A stretch of DNA of 64,000 bases from Candidatus Uhrbacteria bacterium (GCA_018664485.1 JABJOE010000002.1:53702-117701); one strand, 5' to 3'. Numbered from the stretch's first letter, positions 51,151 through 59,949 are shown. The notes: generated from the letters alone by a model not told the origin. Numbers and translations: made by a program.

Positions 51151-51813
51151 ATGTCTGAAACAATAAAAACCTATCTATTAGACGACCCTGACGTCCTTAT
51201 ACCGATGGATCGAAAGGCTTTCTATAAGGAGCAGATCGCAGAGTACAAAGAAAATGGAAGACCATCTCGTGCTGTTGAGATCGTTCAGGCTTTTTTGTTT
51301 AATGAGGACGGAGAGCTTTTTGTGCAAAAGCGCTCAATGAAAAAATCTCATAACCCAGGACTTTTGGATAAGTCTATCGGGGGTCATATTCCAATGGGAG
51401 ACAGCTCTGATCACACCATGATGGTAGAAACAATCCAGGAGATGCAAATTCCGTCGTTTGTTATCCGGTCGGGAGAGGATTTTATTCGTACTTACGACTT
51501 GCTTAAAACTTATTTGAGCACAGTCGCTATTATCCGTCACATCGATACATCGATCATCGAGCAGGATAAAATTATTGACGGGGAGCCCGCAACGATCGCT
51601 GCTAAAGCTCATGTTTACGTCGGAGTGTATGGAGGGCGCGCAAAGACGGTCGATAAAGAAGCGAAAGGAATTTTACAATATACGCTTGAGGACTTGGATC
51701 GTGAGATGGAGGCGTACCCTGGAATGTTCACACAAGATTTGAAGGATTTAGTGAAACGACATCGTGTGTCACTCGAGGCTTTTGTGAAAAGATTCAGCAA
51801 TAAAGAAGAATAA
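51151..51813 (+). CDS. Nudix-like protein with degenerate box (paralogue 1)
   Basis: 220 residues. RAVEIVQAFLFNEDGELFVQKRSMKKSHNPGLLDKSIGGHIPMGD follows the IPP isomerase/Nudix layout, but the box GX5EX7REUXEEXGU reads GHIPMGD...VETIQEMQI: the Arg and the first Glu of the EE pair are lost. It might bind without hydrolysing, or use a changed site. Four bases separate it from a close paralogue, showing a tandem duplication. Confidence 0.72.
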   Translation: MSETIKTYLLDDPDVLIPMDRKAFYKEQIAEYKENGRPSRAVEIVQAFLFNEDGELFVQKRSMKKSHNPGLLDKSIGGHIPMGDSSDHTMMVETIQEMQIPSFVIRSGEDFIRTYDLLKTYLSTVAIIRHIDTSIIEQDKIIDGEPATIAAKAHVYVGVYGGRAKTVDKEAKGILQYTLEDLDREMEAYPGMFTQDLKDLVKRHRVSLEAFVKRFSNKEE

Positions 51814-51817
51814 ATTT

Positions 51818-52471
51818 ATGTCAGAGATTGTAAAAACTTATTTACTAGATGAGCCGTACGTTTTGTCTCCGATGGATCGTAAGACTTTTTATAAAGAACA
51901 GGTTGCTGAATTTGAAAAGAACGGAAAACCATCTCGGGCTGTCGAGATCGTCGACGTCTTTCTGTTTAACGAGGCAGGAGAACTTTTCGTGCAAAAGCGT
52001 TCATCAAATAAAGCTCATAACCCAGGACTTTTGGATAAGTCTATTGGGGGGCATGTTGATGATGGTAATGCCGCTGATTACACGGCGATGGTTGAGACGG
52101 TCCAGGAGCTGTCGGTACCTTCCGTTGTGTTGCGCTCTGATGATGATTTTCACAAGACTCATAAAATGCTGAACACGTATTTAAGTACGATTGCTATATT
52201 GCGGCATGAAGACACACGTATTTTCGAGTTTACAAAGATGATTGGCGGGAAAGAATGTACGATAGCCAATAAGGTCAATGTGTATTTCGGAGTTTACGGA
52301 GGGAAGATTAAGACCGTTGACCAAGAAGCTAAGGGCGTGTTGCAGTATACGCTTGATGATCTCCAAGATGAGATCAAAAAGGCTCCAATGATGTTCACGC
52401 AAGAACTTGGTTATTTTATTGAGTACTATCGAGCACCGCTAGATGTATTCGTTAAGAGTATTAAAAAGTAG
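51818..52471 (+). CDS. Nudix-like protein with degenerate box (paralogue 2)
   Basis: 217 residues, about 55-60% identical by eye to the preceding gene (TYLLDEPYVLSPMDRKTFYKEQVAEFEKNGKPSRAVEIV). The box is GHVDDGN...VETVQELSV, with the first Glu changed to Asn as well. Both share VNVYFGVYGGKIKTVDQEAKGVLQYTLDDL near the C-terminus, which is not part of common Nudix folds. Starts four bases after paralogue 1 and ends two bases before a hydrolase gene, so the three form one unit. Confidence 0.72.
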   Translation: MSEIVKTYLLDEPYVLSPMDRKTFYKEQVAEFEKNGKPSRAVEIVDVFLFNEAGELFVQKRSSNKAHNPGLLDKSIGGHVDDGNAADYTAMVETVQELSVPSVVLRSDDDFHKTHKMLNTYLSTIAILRHEDTRIFEFTKMIGGKECTIANKVNVYFGVYGGKIKTVDQEAKGVLQYTLDDLQDEIKKAPMMFTQELGYFIEYYRAPLDVFVKSIKK

Positions 52472-52473
52472 TT

Positions 52474-53064
52474 ATGCGAATTGTTTTGGTACACGGCTAC
52501 AAGAGCTCGAGTAATGGTAATTTTTTCCCATGGCTGCGCGATGAATTGCACGCAAAGGGGCACGAGGTTGTGTGCCCCGATTTGCCGAATCCAGAATCTC
52601 CAGACCCGGAGGAGTGGATGCAGACATTGATCGATGCTGTCGGCGTTATTGATGACGAGACGATCATCGTCGGTCATTCACTCGGTGCTCCAACTGCATT
52701 GCGATTTTTGGAAGCCGCCGAAGCTCGATCTACACCAAAGGCATGTATTTTGATTTCACCGGCATGGATGATTAAAAATGAGATGTTCCAAGGTTTCTTT
52801 TTGAGTGAGCTGGATTTTGATGTGTTGATGTGGAAGGCATCGAGGTTTGTTGTTCTCCATTCGCACGATGACAAGTCGATTCCGTTTGATCATGCCAAGA
52901 AGTATGCCGACGTCTTGCATGCGAAGTTGATTGAGCGCAACGAAGGGGAGATGCATTTTACGGGAGATAAATATCCGATCATTTTAGACACGATTGAGCA
53001 GGCTGTTGCTGAAGAAATAGTTTTTAAACCGGGTGAAGAGCTCGGCCATCAATACGAAGACTAG
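52474..53064 (+). CDS. Alpha/beta hydrolase, RBBP9/YdeN type
   Basis: 196 residues. IVLVHGYKSSSNGNFFPWLRDELHAKGHEVVCPDLPNPESPDPEEW is the RBBP9/YdeN opening, IIVGHSLGAPTALRFLE holds the nucleophile serine, VVLHSHDDKSIPFDHA the acid and GEMHFTGDKYP the histidine. All three catalytic residues are present. Substrate unknown. Last of the three-gene unit with the Nudix-like pair. Confidence 0.9.
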   Translation: MRIVLVHGYKSSSNGNFFPWLRDELHAKGHEVVCPDLPNPESPDPEEWMQTLIDAVGVIDDETIIVGHSLGAPTALRFLEAAEARSTPKACILISPAWMIKNEMFQGFFLSELDFDVLMWKASRFVVLHSHDDKSIPFDHAKKYADVLHAKLIERNEGEMHFTGDKYPIILDTIEQAVAEEIVFKPGEELGHQYED

Positions 53065-53083
53065 AAAAGTAACATGCAGTAAT

Positions 53084-53122
53084 CCCCGCTGACCGAGTAG
53101 GCCAGCGGGGTGTTGTTTTTTG
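53084..53122 (+). terminator. Terminator of the Nudix-hydrolase unit
   Basis: CCCCGCTG/CAGCGGGG with inner CC/GG, then TGTTGTTTTTTG. Confidence 0.9.
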
Positions 53123-53142
53123 CCCGCGATAGGGCTACGACG

Positions 53143-53874
53143 CTAAGTCATCGACGCGAGCAGCTGCTCTTCCAACAGGTCTTTTTCGGTAATGATCTGC
53201 AGAGCCTTCTGCTTACGCTCATCCATCAACTGCTCGGGCATCCAGATTACGTAGACGGCGTGTATTCCGTCTCTTGGCGAAACTGGTACGACTTTCACCA
53301 CACGAAATCGTCTGCTCCTCGTTTGTAGGTATCGCTGGTAATCTGCTGAACTGGTCCACCTGTCACCTACGACGAGCTGGGAGATGGGGTACGCGTCACC
53401 GTGTGTGAAGATCTTCCTATGGAGCCGCTGAACGCTGTCACTCACGAAGATCACTACGACGTCAGGTTGGATGATTTGTTCCCAGCCGGTAATGACCAAG
53501 AACGGGGCATCTTCTCTGCGTAGTGCATGTTCCTTGGCGAGAAATAGAGATCCGTCGCCATTCGTGAAGGGGACATGCAGTTTTGCATCTTCACCGAAGC
53601 TGAGCGCGTACTTCCTTTCCATTGCGCGTCGAAAGTCTACCCAGCCTCCGTCACCGGTACAGTGACCGTGGAATTGTTGGCTGTCGGTCGCAAGTCGATG
53701 AGTGTCGCCCAGGAACATGAACTTTGGATCTCGGAAGACCCACACTTTCTGGCGACCTTCTGGCCCTTCTTCGGCCAGGGCTTTGAAGCGTCCATGCGGA
53801 TTTGGACACACAGCCGTCACTCCCGCGACGTGCATGTACAAAAAGTCCGGCGCCCTTGCTGTCTTTGCTGTCAT
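53143..53874 (-). CDS. Orphan protein of unknown function (243 aa)
   Basis: 243 residues, start supported by GTGAGG seven bases upstream. Soluble, mixed composition, with DPKFMFLGDTHRLATDSQQFHGHCTGDGGW, FLVITGWEQIIQPDVVVIFVSD and VPVSPRDGIHAVYVIWMP. The FLGDTHRLA segment slightly recalls metallophosphatase GDxH motifs but the rest does not follow. A TTGACA box (54006-54011, reading left) lies far upstream. I do not recognise it. GC-rich isolated gene converging with the unit before it and divergent from ribE. Confidence 0.58.
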   Translation of the reverse strand: MTAKTARAPDFLYMHVAGVTAVCPNPHGRFKALAEEGPEGRQKVWVFRDPKFMFLGDTHRLATDSQQFHGHCTGDGGWVDFRRAMERKYALSFGEDAKLHVPFTNGDGSLFLAKEHALRREDAPFLVITGWEQIIQPDVVVIFVSDSVQRLHRKIFTHGDAYPISQLVVGDRWTSSADYQRYLQTRSRRFRVVKVVPVSPRDGIHAVYVIWMPEQLMDERKQKALQIITEKDLLEEQLLASMT

Positions 53875-54042
53875 CTAGACCTCACTTCCCTCATTGAGGG
53901 TCGGATTGGTGCATATCTGATTCCTTCCTCTGCCTTTGCTCGGGTCTGTGCACAGATAGTTCGAGTTTTCGAACAAGATCACTTTCTCTCGCGGACATGC
54001 CATTGTCAAGCGCGCTTGGACAAGATAAGATGATTTATAGAT

Positions 54043-54669
54043 ATGTTTACTGGTATTTTAAAGGCGAAAGCCACTGTAGTTGAGCTCACTGACGCAACCG
54101 GGTTGCGTACTTTTGTGCTTGAGTTTGAAAAAGGAAACCTTGAAGAATTGAAAACCGGAGCGAGTATTTCAGTGGACGGAGTATGTTTAACAGCTGCCAA
54201 AATCGAGGGAGAACGAGTTTATTTTGATGCCATGGAAGAAACTTTGGTGCAGACTACCATCGGAGAGCTTGAAGTTGGAAGTGAGGTGAATGTAGAGCGA
54301 TCATTTAAAGTGGGCGACGAAATCGGAGGCCATATTGTGTCAGGTCACGTTACCGGAAAGGCAAAAATTATCGATGTAGATGTTCCAGAAAATAATCACG
54401 TGATCTCGTACGAGATTGAAAAGAAGTTCATGAAGTATGTTCTTCCAAAGGGATTTATTGCACTTAATGGGGCGAGTTTAACTATTGTCGACACAGATCA
54501 GTCTGCCGGAACATTTAATGTACACCTCATTCCAGAGACATTAGACATAACAACATTCGGACAAAAGGTTGTTGGTGACAATATGAACTTTGAGATCGAT
54601 TCGCGTACCCAGGCGATCGTCGACACGGTAGAGAGGATGGTGCAGGAAGGTCAGATCGAAGGGAAATAA
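54043..54669 (+). CDS. ribE: Riboflavin synthase alpha chain
   Basis: 208 residues in two homologous lumazine-binding repeats. MFTGILKAKATVVELT, ISVDGVCLTA, and GGHIVSGHVTGKAKI mark the first half and junction; FIALNGASLTIV and VHLIPETLDITTFGQKVVGDNMNFEID the second. It dismutates two 6,7-dimethyl-8-ribityllumazines to riboflavin. The codons for DATGLRT near residue 20 contain a perfect 17-bp palindrome found elsewhere in the window. ribH follows; no ribD or ribBA is present here. Confidence 0.95.
   Translation: MFTGILKAKATVVELTDATGLRTFVLEFEKGNLEELKTGASISVDGVCLTAAKIEGERVYFDAMEETLVQTTIGELEVGSEVNVERSFKVGDEIGGHIVSGHVTGKAKIIDVDVPENNHVISYEIEKKFMKYVLPKGFIALNGASLTIVDTDQSAGTFNVHLIPETLDITTFGQKVVGDNMNFEIDSRTQAIVDTVERMVQEGQIEGK
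54092..54108. repeat. 17-bp palindrome inside ribE
   Basis: ACGCAACC-G-GGTTGCGT, the same core as at 27293-27309 and 49958-49974, here within coding sequence. Confidence 0.7.
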
Positions 54670-54724
54670 TCGAAACGACTTAACGACGCAATTACTAAAC
54701 GACTAAGTTACTTAACAACTTTTT

Positions 54725-55138
54725 ATGCCAAAACGTATCGGGCTCGTAATGGGTTCATTTCACAAAGAAGAAATCACAAAGATGCTCGAGGAAGCACGCA
54801 TCACCGCTTTGAATAATAATTTGGAAATTGTAGAAGAGATTTGGGTTCCTGGATCTGTAGAGAAGCCGCTTGCAGTACAGACATTGTTGAAGCGTGATGA
54901 TGTCGATGGTGTGGCGATGCTCGGTATTATCGAAAAGGGTGGGACGAAGCACGGATTTACAATGGGTCAGTCGTTGATGGATATTACAATGAAGTTGTCT
55001 CTTGATTACAGTAAGCCGGTTTGTCTTGGAGTGCTCGGGCCCGGTATTGAACCTGATCAAATTGAGCCACGACTTTTGCCGTATGCTAACAAGTCGATCG
55101 AGGCACTTTCAATGATGCTAAAACGTGAATGGAAATAG
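54725..55138 (+). CDS. ribH: 6,7-dimethyl-8-ribityllumazine synthase, divergent
   Basis: 137 residues. IGLVMGSFHKEEITKMLEEARI, EEIWVPGSVEKPLAVQTLLKRDDVDGVAMLGIIEKGGTKHGFTMGQS and PVCLGVLGPGIEPDQIEPRLLPYANKSIEAL follow the lumazine synthase fold in order. The usual G.vI.G.T.H motif is GIIEKGGTKH with the histidine kept. VPG.vE.PLA is also kept. Condenses the pyrimidine diamine with dihydroxybutanone phosphate. Spaced 55 bases from ribE by an AT-rich stretch with repeated AACGACT. Confidence 0.88.
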   Translation: MPKRIGLVMGSFHKEEITKMLEEARITALNNNLEIVEEIWVPGSVEKPLAVQTLLKRDDVDGVAMLGIIEKGGTKHGFTMGQSLMDITMKLSLDYSKPVCLGVLGPGIEPDQIEPRLLPYANKSIEALSMMLKREWK

Positions 55139-55139
55139 T

Positions 55140-55508
55140 ATGTCTGAATTTCGTGAAGTACCACCGCTTCCTGAAGCGAGGGAATCGGAGTCGGTAACTC
55201 CAGCAAACTTGCTTGAAGATTTTGATGGTGCGCTTGCAGCCATTGCAAGTATCGAAGGTCAGTTTTGGATGGGTCAAATAAACGATAACCACGGTCATCC
55301 GAGCGCAGATCAAAGTAATTTACCTTGGGGTGTACGAGATGCGCTTATGTCAGGCAGTCCTCCAAATGTAGGTATAATCAATGGCCTGGCGGGAAATCGT
55401 CGATATTATGTAAGCCCGGATGGTACTGTAAAGATAAGTTCAAGACACACCATGGATGAAGAAACTCTAGCCAAGGCGAAGGCTTTGGGGATTGATGAGT
55501 GGAAATAA
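55140..55508 (+). CDS. Unknown protein (122 aa) coupled to ribH
   Basis: ATG 55140, one base after the ribH stop. FDGALAAIASIEGQFWMGQINDNHGHPSADQSNLPWGVRDALMS and RRYYVSPDGTVKISSRHTMDEETLAKAKALGIDEW show no motif that I can name. Soluble. Its position suggests cotranslation with ribH; a role in flavin metabolism is only suggested by this. Confidence 0.62.
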   Translation: MSEFREVPPLPEARESESVTPANLLEDFDGALAAIASIEGQFWMGQINDNHGHPSADQSNLPWGVRDALMSGSPPNVGIINGLAGNRRYYVSPDGTVKISSRHTMDEETLAKAKALGIDEWK

Positions 55509-55522
55509 TTTAGATGCACAGA

Positions 55523-55555
55523 GCCCGCCTCCCGGAGTACCGGAGGGCGGGTCTT
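55523..55555. terminator. Bidirectional hairpin between ribH unit and GNAT gene
   Basis: GCCCGCCTCCCGG/CCGGAGGGCGGGT with one wobble, TCTTT after it on the + strand. Confidence 0.8.
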
Positions 55556-55592
55556 TGACGTTGTAGGAGCTCAACACGAGGGCGTGAGCTGA

Positions 55593-56318
55593 TCAGTTCG
55601 GCTGCTCCAGAAGTGCGTGTGCGGTGGCAGCAGAGACAACGCAGAAGCACACTGTATCCCGTCGCGTACAATGTGTCGTGTTCTGTTCGGTGCTCGGCGC
55701 GCCAGTCTTTGCGGTCGGGCAACAGCAGGTCGCTGCATGCACAACGGGCGGGAGGCTTTCGAAGGGTACGACAACCATGCCCCGTCGTCTGCCGTGATCG
55801 ACCACCTTGTTTTCCGTAGTAGTCATCAGAACCATGTCTCCACGAGCTTCGAATTCGCGAACCGCGGCTGAGAGCATACGCTCACAGATACGCAAGCGTG
55901 TCTTTCCGTAGCGCGCATCTTCATCTACGAAGATGGTTCCGATCTCGGTCCAGCTTACGCGGTGATCCACGAGATGCCAAGGGAAGAGGCAGCCAACGAA
56001 GGCTCCGGTCAATCGGTCGAAGGCGACGAAGACTCGACCTTCCTCGATAGCCGCACGAATGGACTTGCTGCTTTGCTCCAGGAGTGCTGACTCGCGGCGC
56101 GTGGCCTCGATCACACTTTGAATCCATACGTGATCATTAGGCGTCAGATCTGATCCGTGCCGAACGGCGATGCCAGGCGTGGGAACGATGCCGGTGAATC
56201 GAGTGAGTACGAGACTGGCAACCTGGGCCGTCTGAGAATGCGCGAGTCGTGTACGTGCTCGCAGCAGCAGTCCTCGGAGTGAGGCTCGCTGAGGAATGGG
56301 CTGGGCTTGTGCGGGCAT
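55593..56318 (-). CDS. GNAT-family N-acetyltransferase with Cys-rich tail
   Basis: 241 residues from ATG 56318, placed by GGAGA eight bases upstream; the ATG at 56330 overlaps that site. The GNAT core spans about 85-185: FVAFDRLTGAFVGCLFPWHLVDHRVSWTEIGTIFVDEDARYGKTRLRICERMLSAAVREFEARGDMVLMTTT, with beta4-alpha3 as expected, although the Q/RxxGxG/A loop reads RYGKTR. The last ~50 residues are cysteine-rich (ATCCCPTAK, THC, VCFCVV), unusual for the family. Target unknown. GC-rich isolated gene. Confidence 0.72.
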   Translation of the reverse strand: MPAQAQPIPQRASLRGLLLRARTRLAHSQTAQVASLVLTRFTGIVPTPGIAVRHGSDLTPNDHVWIQSVIEATRRESALLEQSSKSIRAAIEEGRVFVAFDRLTGAFVGCLFPWHLVDHRVSWTEIGTIFVDEDARYGKTRLRICERMLSAAVREFEARGDMVLMTTTENKVVDHGRRRGMVVVPFESLPPVVHAATCCCPTAKTGAPSTEQNTTHCTRRDTVCFCVVSAATAHALLEQPN

Positions 56319-56531
56319 TGGTGTCTCCATCGGGTTAAACGAAAAGCACTCCCGAGAGGGAGGCTTGCTTTTGCTTACTTACAGGCAAATAGAACAAGGC
56401 ATCCCTCAAGAGAGGCGCTTCTTAGTCTTCTTTGTAAGTCCTGTATAGATCATAGCTCCTTTGTTATATCGGACTTTGCAAAAACCTGCAAGCCTTTTGT
56501 TTTTATGGTGTTTCTATTATGCTCCGGATAT

Positions 56532-57407
56532 ATGATCGAAGAAATCAAAGAATCTATTTGGAAAGTAGTCACTGACAAGGTAGGTCCAACTGTTACCGTC
56601 ATTGGTGGAACGCATGGGAATGAGCTTACAGGTATTGAAGTTGTGAAGAAGTTAAAGGCGCAATTTGGGGCAGGAGAGATAAAGCTATCTTCCGGTACAG
56701 TGTTCCTGATGCTTGGCAATTTAAAGGCGATGGAGATTAATCAGCGTTGGTCTGGCGATCATCGAGATCTTAATCGTCAGTTTTATAACGAGCGAATTGA
56801 GTCAGAACCGGATGGTACATATGAGGATTCTCGTATGCGTGAAATGCTACCAATTTTAAAAGAATCAGATATTAGTTTAGATATTCATTCTGCTAACAAG
56901 CCTTGCGAGCCATTTTTATGCAGCGCATCGTCAGCAAAACACGACCTTGTAACGAGATGGTTTAAAGCAAAAAAGATTGTCACAGATCCGAATTATGTTT
57001 TGGGAGGTCAAGCGGTTGCAACAGATGAGTACGTTGACCTTCAAGGTGGCGTCGGTGTGTGTTACGAAACTGGTTTGGCAACTGATACATCCAGAATAGA
57101 CGAAGTGATTGTAGATATTCTAAATGTATTGCGCGATCAGGGGATGATCAACGATGGCGTTGTGCTTCCGGATATTACACAAAATGAAACCTACGAGTTA
57201 GTTGAAGCTATCGTGCTAACGGAGGACGGGTTTGAATATAAGATAGAGGGTGGTTCGTTCACTCCTTTCGTAGCTGGAGAGATTGTTGGTATCCACGGTG
57301 ATGGTAAGGAGATAAAACCGGACTTTGATGGTGTAATAATTTTTCCAAAACCAAAAGACCACTGGGTAAGCGGTCTTCCGATAGGTTACTTGGCAAAGAT
57401 AATTTAA
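56532..57407 (+). CDS. Succinylglutamate desuccinylase/aspartoacylase-family enzyme
   Basis: 291 residues from ATG 56532; the frame upstream is non-coding leader. M14-type zinc site: TVIGGTHGNELTGIEVVKKL supplies His and Glu, and DISLDIHSANKPCEPFL the third ligand. HRDLNRQF matches the substrate-binding RDLNR of aspartoacylases, and ETGLATD fits the glutamate region. It removes an acyl group from an amino acid or related amide. Its substrate here is unknown. Converges on and overlaps the Gfo/Idh/MocA gene by four bases. Confidence 0.9.
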   Translation: MIEEIKESIWKVVTDKVGPTVTVIGGTHGNELTGIEVVKKLKAQFGAGEIKLSSGTVFLMLGNLKAMEINQRWSGDHRDLNRQFYNERIESEPDGTYEDSRMREMLPILKESDISLDIHSANKPCEPFLCSASSAKHDLVTRWFKAKKIVTDPNYVLGGQAVATDEYVDLQGGVGVCYETGLATDTSRIDEVIVDILNVLRDQGMINDGVVLPDITQNETYELVEAIVLTEDGFEYKIEGGSFTPFVAGEIVGIHGDGKEIKPDFDGVIIFPKPKDHWVSGLPIGYLAKII

Positions 57408-58492
57408 ACCTCGACCCAATCGCTATTTTCTCGCGCGCTCTTGTAGCAGGCATGGGCAATTTCAAACGCACGTAGGCCGTCATATATAGAAGGTGATGGT
57501 TTTGTGTCTGAAAGAAGGTTCCGCATAAACCAGTAGTCCTGTATAGCATAGTAATCACTCATAAAGAGCAGGTCTTCTCGCCGAGAGATGTCTTTAAATA
57601 GGGGTTCATCTGAGAGCATTGCGAACAGGTCATTTTTTTCATATTTCTTCTCGGCTTCTTGGTCCCGTACGTTGATGTGATGCATCGCGTAGTCTTGCAA
57701 GGTGACAAGAGATTTATTGAAGAAGATTTCAAATGATCGCACAGACGTATGCGCTGGAATGTCATGCCACATATGCGTCATCGTTGCAGTTTGACCAGAC
57801 TCAAACTCAATACGAATTTCAATAAAGTCTTCAATTCCTTCGTAGCTATGATGATTACGCTGCGTTGCTGAAACTCGTTTAATTTTTCCGAAAAGATGCT
57901 CAAAAAGATCGATGTCATGAATACCGTGCTCAATCAAAACGCCAGCGCCAGCTTGTTTAACGTCGGATCGCCAGTCTGTGTAATGCTGTATCCCGCTTAT
58001 TGGAAATTTTTGGTCATCACGCAGACTTATATGTCGAAGAGGGGAATTATCAGATTGTTTGTCTAGGATTTTTTTCAACGCTACATAGGTTGGGGCATAT
58101 CGAAGTACGAAACCGACTTGATGCGGAGCTGAGCTGTTAGTAAGAATTTCGTGTACTTCGTGTGCTTGTTCGAGTGTTACCGCAAATGGCTTTTCACAAA
58201 AAACGGCTTTTCCTTTTTTGGTAGCTTTGCGGATTATGTCGATATGAAATTTTGTTGGAACACAGCTGAAAACGACATTGATATTTGGATCGTCCAGAAT
58301 TTTGTCGACGTCATCTGTGGTAAGTGGGATATCGTAATCACTGGCAACAGCTTTTGCTGCTTCAAGATTTTTGTCTGCGATTGCTGCAAGTTTAACTTTT
58401 CCGCCAAACATGGATGCAGTGAGTCGAATGCTGCGAGCATGTTCTCGACCAATGTAGCCTGCGCCAATTATTCCGATATTAAGTTCATTCAT
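57404..58492 (-). CDS. Gfo/Idh/MocA-family oxidoreductase
   Basis: 362 residues. NIGIIGAGYIGREHARSIRL is the Rossmann start, NVVFSCVPTKFHIDIIRKATKKGKAVFCEKPFAVTLEQAHE the family's EKP motif with the catalytic lysine, and LIEHGIHDIDLFEHLFG its substrate loop (GxHxxD). NAD(P)-dependent dehydrogenase acting on a sugar or inositol; exact substrate not inferable. Confidence 0.9.
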   Translation of the reverse strand: MNELNIGIIGAGYIGREHARSIRLTASMFGGKVKLAAIADKNLEAAKAVASDYDIPLTTDDVDKILDDPNINVVFSCVPTKFHIDIIRKATKKGKAVFCEKPFAVTLEQAHEVHEILTNSSAPHQVGFVLRYAPTYVALKKILDKQSDNSPLRHISLRDDQKFPISGIQHYTDWRSDVKQAGAGVLIEHGIHDIDLFEHLFGKIKRVSATQRNHHSYEGIEDFIEIRIEFESGQTATMTHMWHDIPAHTSVRSFEIFFNKSLVTLQDYAMHHINVRDQEAEKKYEKNDLFAMLSDEPLFKDISRREDLLFMSDYYAIQDYWFMRNLLSDTKPSPSIYDGLRAFEIAHACYKSARENSDWVEV

Positions 58493-58548
58493 ATGTTTCG
58501 GTTGAGTATAGATTTTCCAAAGGATATCAAATTTTATAGATGCACGAA

Positions 58549-58575
58549 GGCGCGAGGGTGGAGTTCCCTCGCGCC
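58549..58575 (-). terminator. Terminator of the GT81-like gene
   Basis: GGCGCGAGGG/CCCTCGCGCC, seven-base loop. Confidence 0.75.
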
Positions 58576-58593
58576 ACGGAGCGGTTGTGCTCT

Positions 58594-59607
58594 TTAGCCG
58601 CCGGCAAGACGCGTAGCAAGACGAATGTCTTGCACTGACGGGAGGATCCTGTCGCGTGGCAGGTCCTCAAGATGCGATGAGGTACCCGTACTTGATGGTA
58701 TGTAGCTCCTCATCGGGCCGAGGGTGTTGAACGCCCCTATCTCTGGGTAGCCAAGCAGACCATGGTGTCCCCGTGTTGTACGCAGCAAGTCACTTACGAA
58801 TCCGATGATTGTTGTGTACATGCGCGTGTGTACAGCGTCTGAGTTTGCGTCATCGACCAGTGGAACGGAGAGTGCCACTTCGCCGAAGGCACGTAGACTC
58901 CTACGCCTCCACATGATGTGTATGAGCATGGCGATCTCGACGCCATAGCGACTAGCGAAGCGCATTTCTCGCAGAACCTTCCAGGGCACGATGACCTGTC
59001 CGCACAGTGGCCACTCCAGCGCACCGATGTTGAACAGTTCTGTGTTGTTGAGGTAGGCGATTACGCCCTCGTTCTGCCTTCCTTGTGCTGCGAGCTTGAT
59101 GATGTCTGGTCGATCCTCACGCCATACATGCCACCCAGCAAGCAGGCACCCAACCGGGTTTACGGCATCGAGGTTTGCGATGTCGGCATCCAGGAAGATC
59201 ACCGGTGCGTCATCGGGCACGCCCAGATGTTCGAGTACGAGTACTCCCATGAACATGGCGAATCCCTTTCCGCTCAGGTCACTTTCGTCGATTCTGAACT
59301 TGCTCATTGTGGCGAGCGTATGCGGGACGAGGCCCAGTGCCTCATCCTGGGTCCAAACCGTGGCTGCGTTGGTATTTCGCGCAACAGCCTCGGTGTTGTC
59401 ATCGCTTCCGTTGACGATCACGTGGATACGTTTTTTCGGGAAGCCAAGTCTGACCAGGTGAACGATGGTTGCAGCGATGCTTCCGGCCTTGTTCTTCGCC
59501 GGGATCACTACGTGGGCATCACTTGGCACCAGATCGTCTACAAGGAGCCCGAGGACCGGACCTACCCTTGATGCATCCAGTCGCCGAACCTGATTAGTTG
59601 TAGTCAT
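58594..59607 (-). CDS. GT81/GpgS-like glycosyltransferase
   Basis: 337 residues; SD GGAGGAG six bases from the ATG. Nucleotide-sugar-binding GT-A fold: SDAHVVIPAKNKAGSIAATIVHLVRLG, KKRIHVIVNGSDDNTEAVARNTNAATV, GKGFAMFMGVLVLEHLGVPDDAPVIFLDADIANLD with DxD, and NIGALEWPLCGQVIVPWKVLREMRFASRYGVEIAMLIHIMW, which matches the acceptor-side signature (GYGVEIGLLID) of glucosyl-3-phosphoglycerate and mannosyl-3-phosphoglycerate synthases. The substrate is not certain; a compatible-solute role is inferred. No phosphatase partner adjoins. GC-rich isolated gene. Confidence 0.7.
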   Translation of the reverse strand: MTTTNQVRRLDASRVGPVLGLLVDDLVPSDAHVVIPAKNKAGSIAATIVHLVRLGFPKKRIHVIVNGSDDNTEAVARNTNAATVWTQDEALGLVPHTLATMSKFRIDESDLSGKGFAMFMGVLVLEHLGVPDDAPVIFLDADIANLDAVNPVGCLLAGWHVWREDRPDIIKLAAQGRQNEGVIAYLNNTELFNIGALEWPLCGQVIVPWKVLREMRFASRYGVEIAMLIHIMWRRRSLRAFGEVALSVPLVDDANSDAVHTRMYTTIIGFVSDLLRTTRGHHGLLGYPEIGAFNTLGPMRSYIPSSTGTSSHLEDLPRDRILPSVQDIRLATRLAGG

Positions 59608-59949
59608 GGTTGTCTCCTCCGGTGAATTGGTGATGGTCGAGAGTCGACCGATCTATTTGATACACTAAGGCTTTTAAGATGGGTCTGCAATAGTAGTTCG
59701 GCAGTTTTTGTGGAAAAGAAAAACTAGCCTATTCTCACAGTATAAAAACGCTATCGTGCTGTCTGGATTTCCCCGGCAGATTCGCACTTACAGGCAGGTA
59801 TCTGCAGTGGTACACTATGTTTACTATGCCATGAAGTGAATGTTCGATAGAAAACTGCTCGGTTTTCCGGTCGGAATTAAAAAGGTATAGCAGAAAACAG
59901 TTATAATTCATTCGCAGACGATTGTCTGATTGAACATCTACTTCAGGGT
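59608..59949. promoter_or_regulatory. Divergent control region
   Basis: 342 bases between the GT81-like gene and the kinase gene. Contains TATAAT at 59902-59907, probably serving the kinase, and TTGCAG-N17-TAGTGT reading left for the GT81-like gene. No ORF that I support. Confidence 0.4.
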
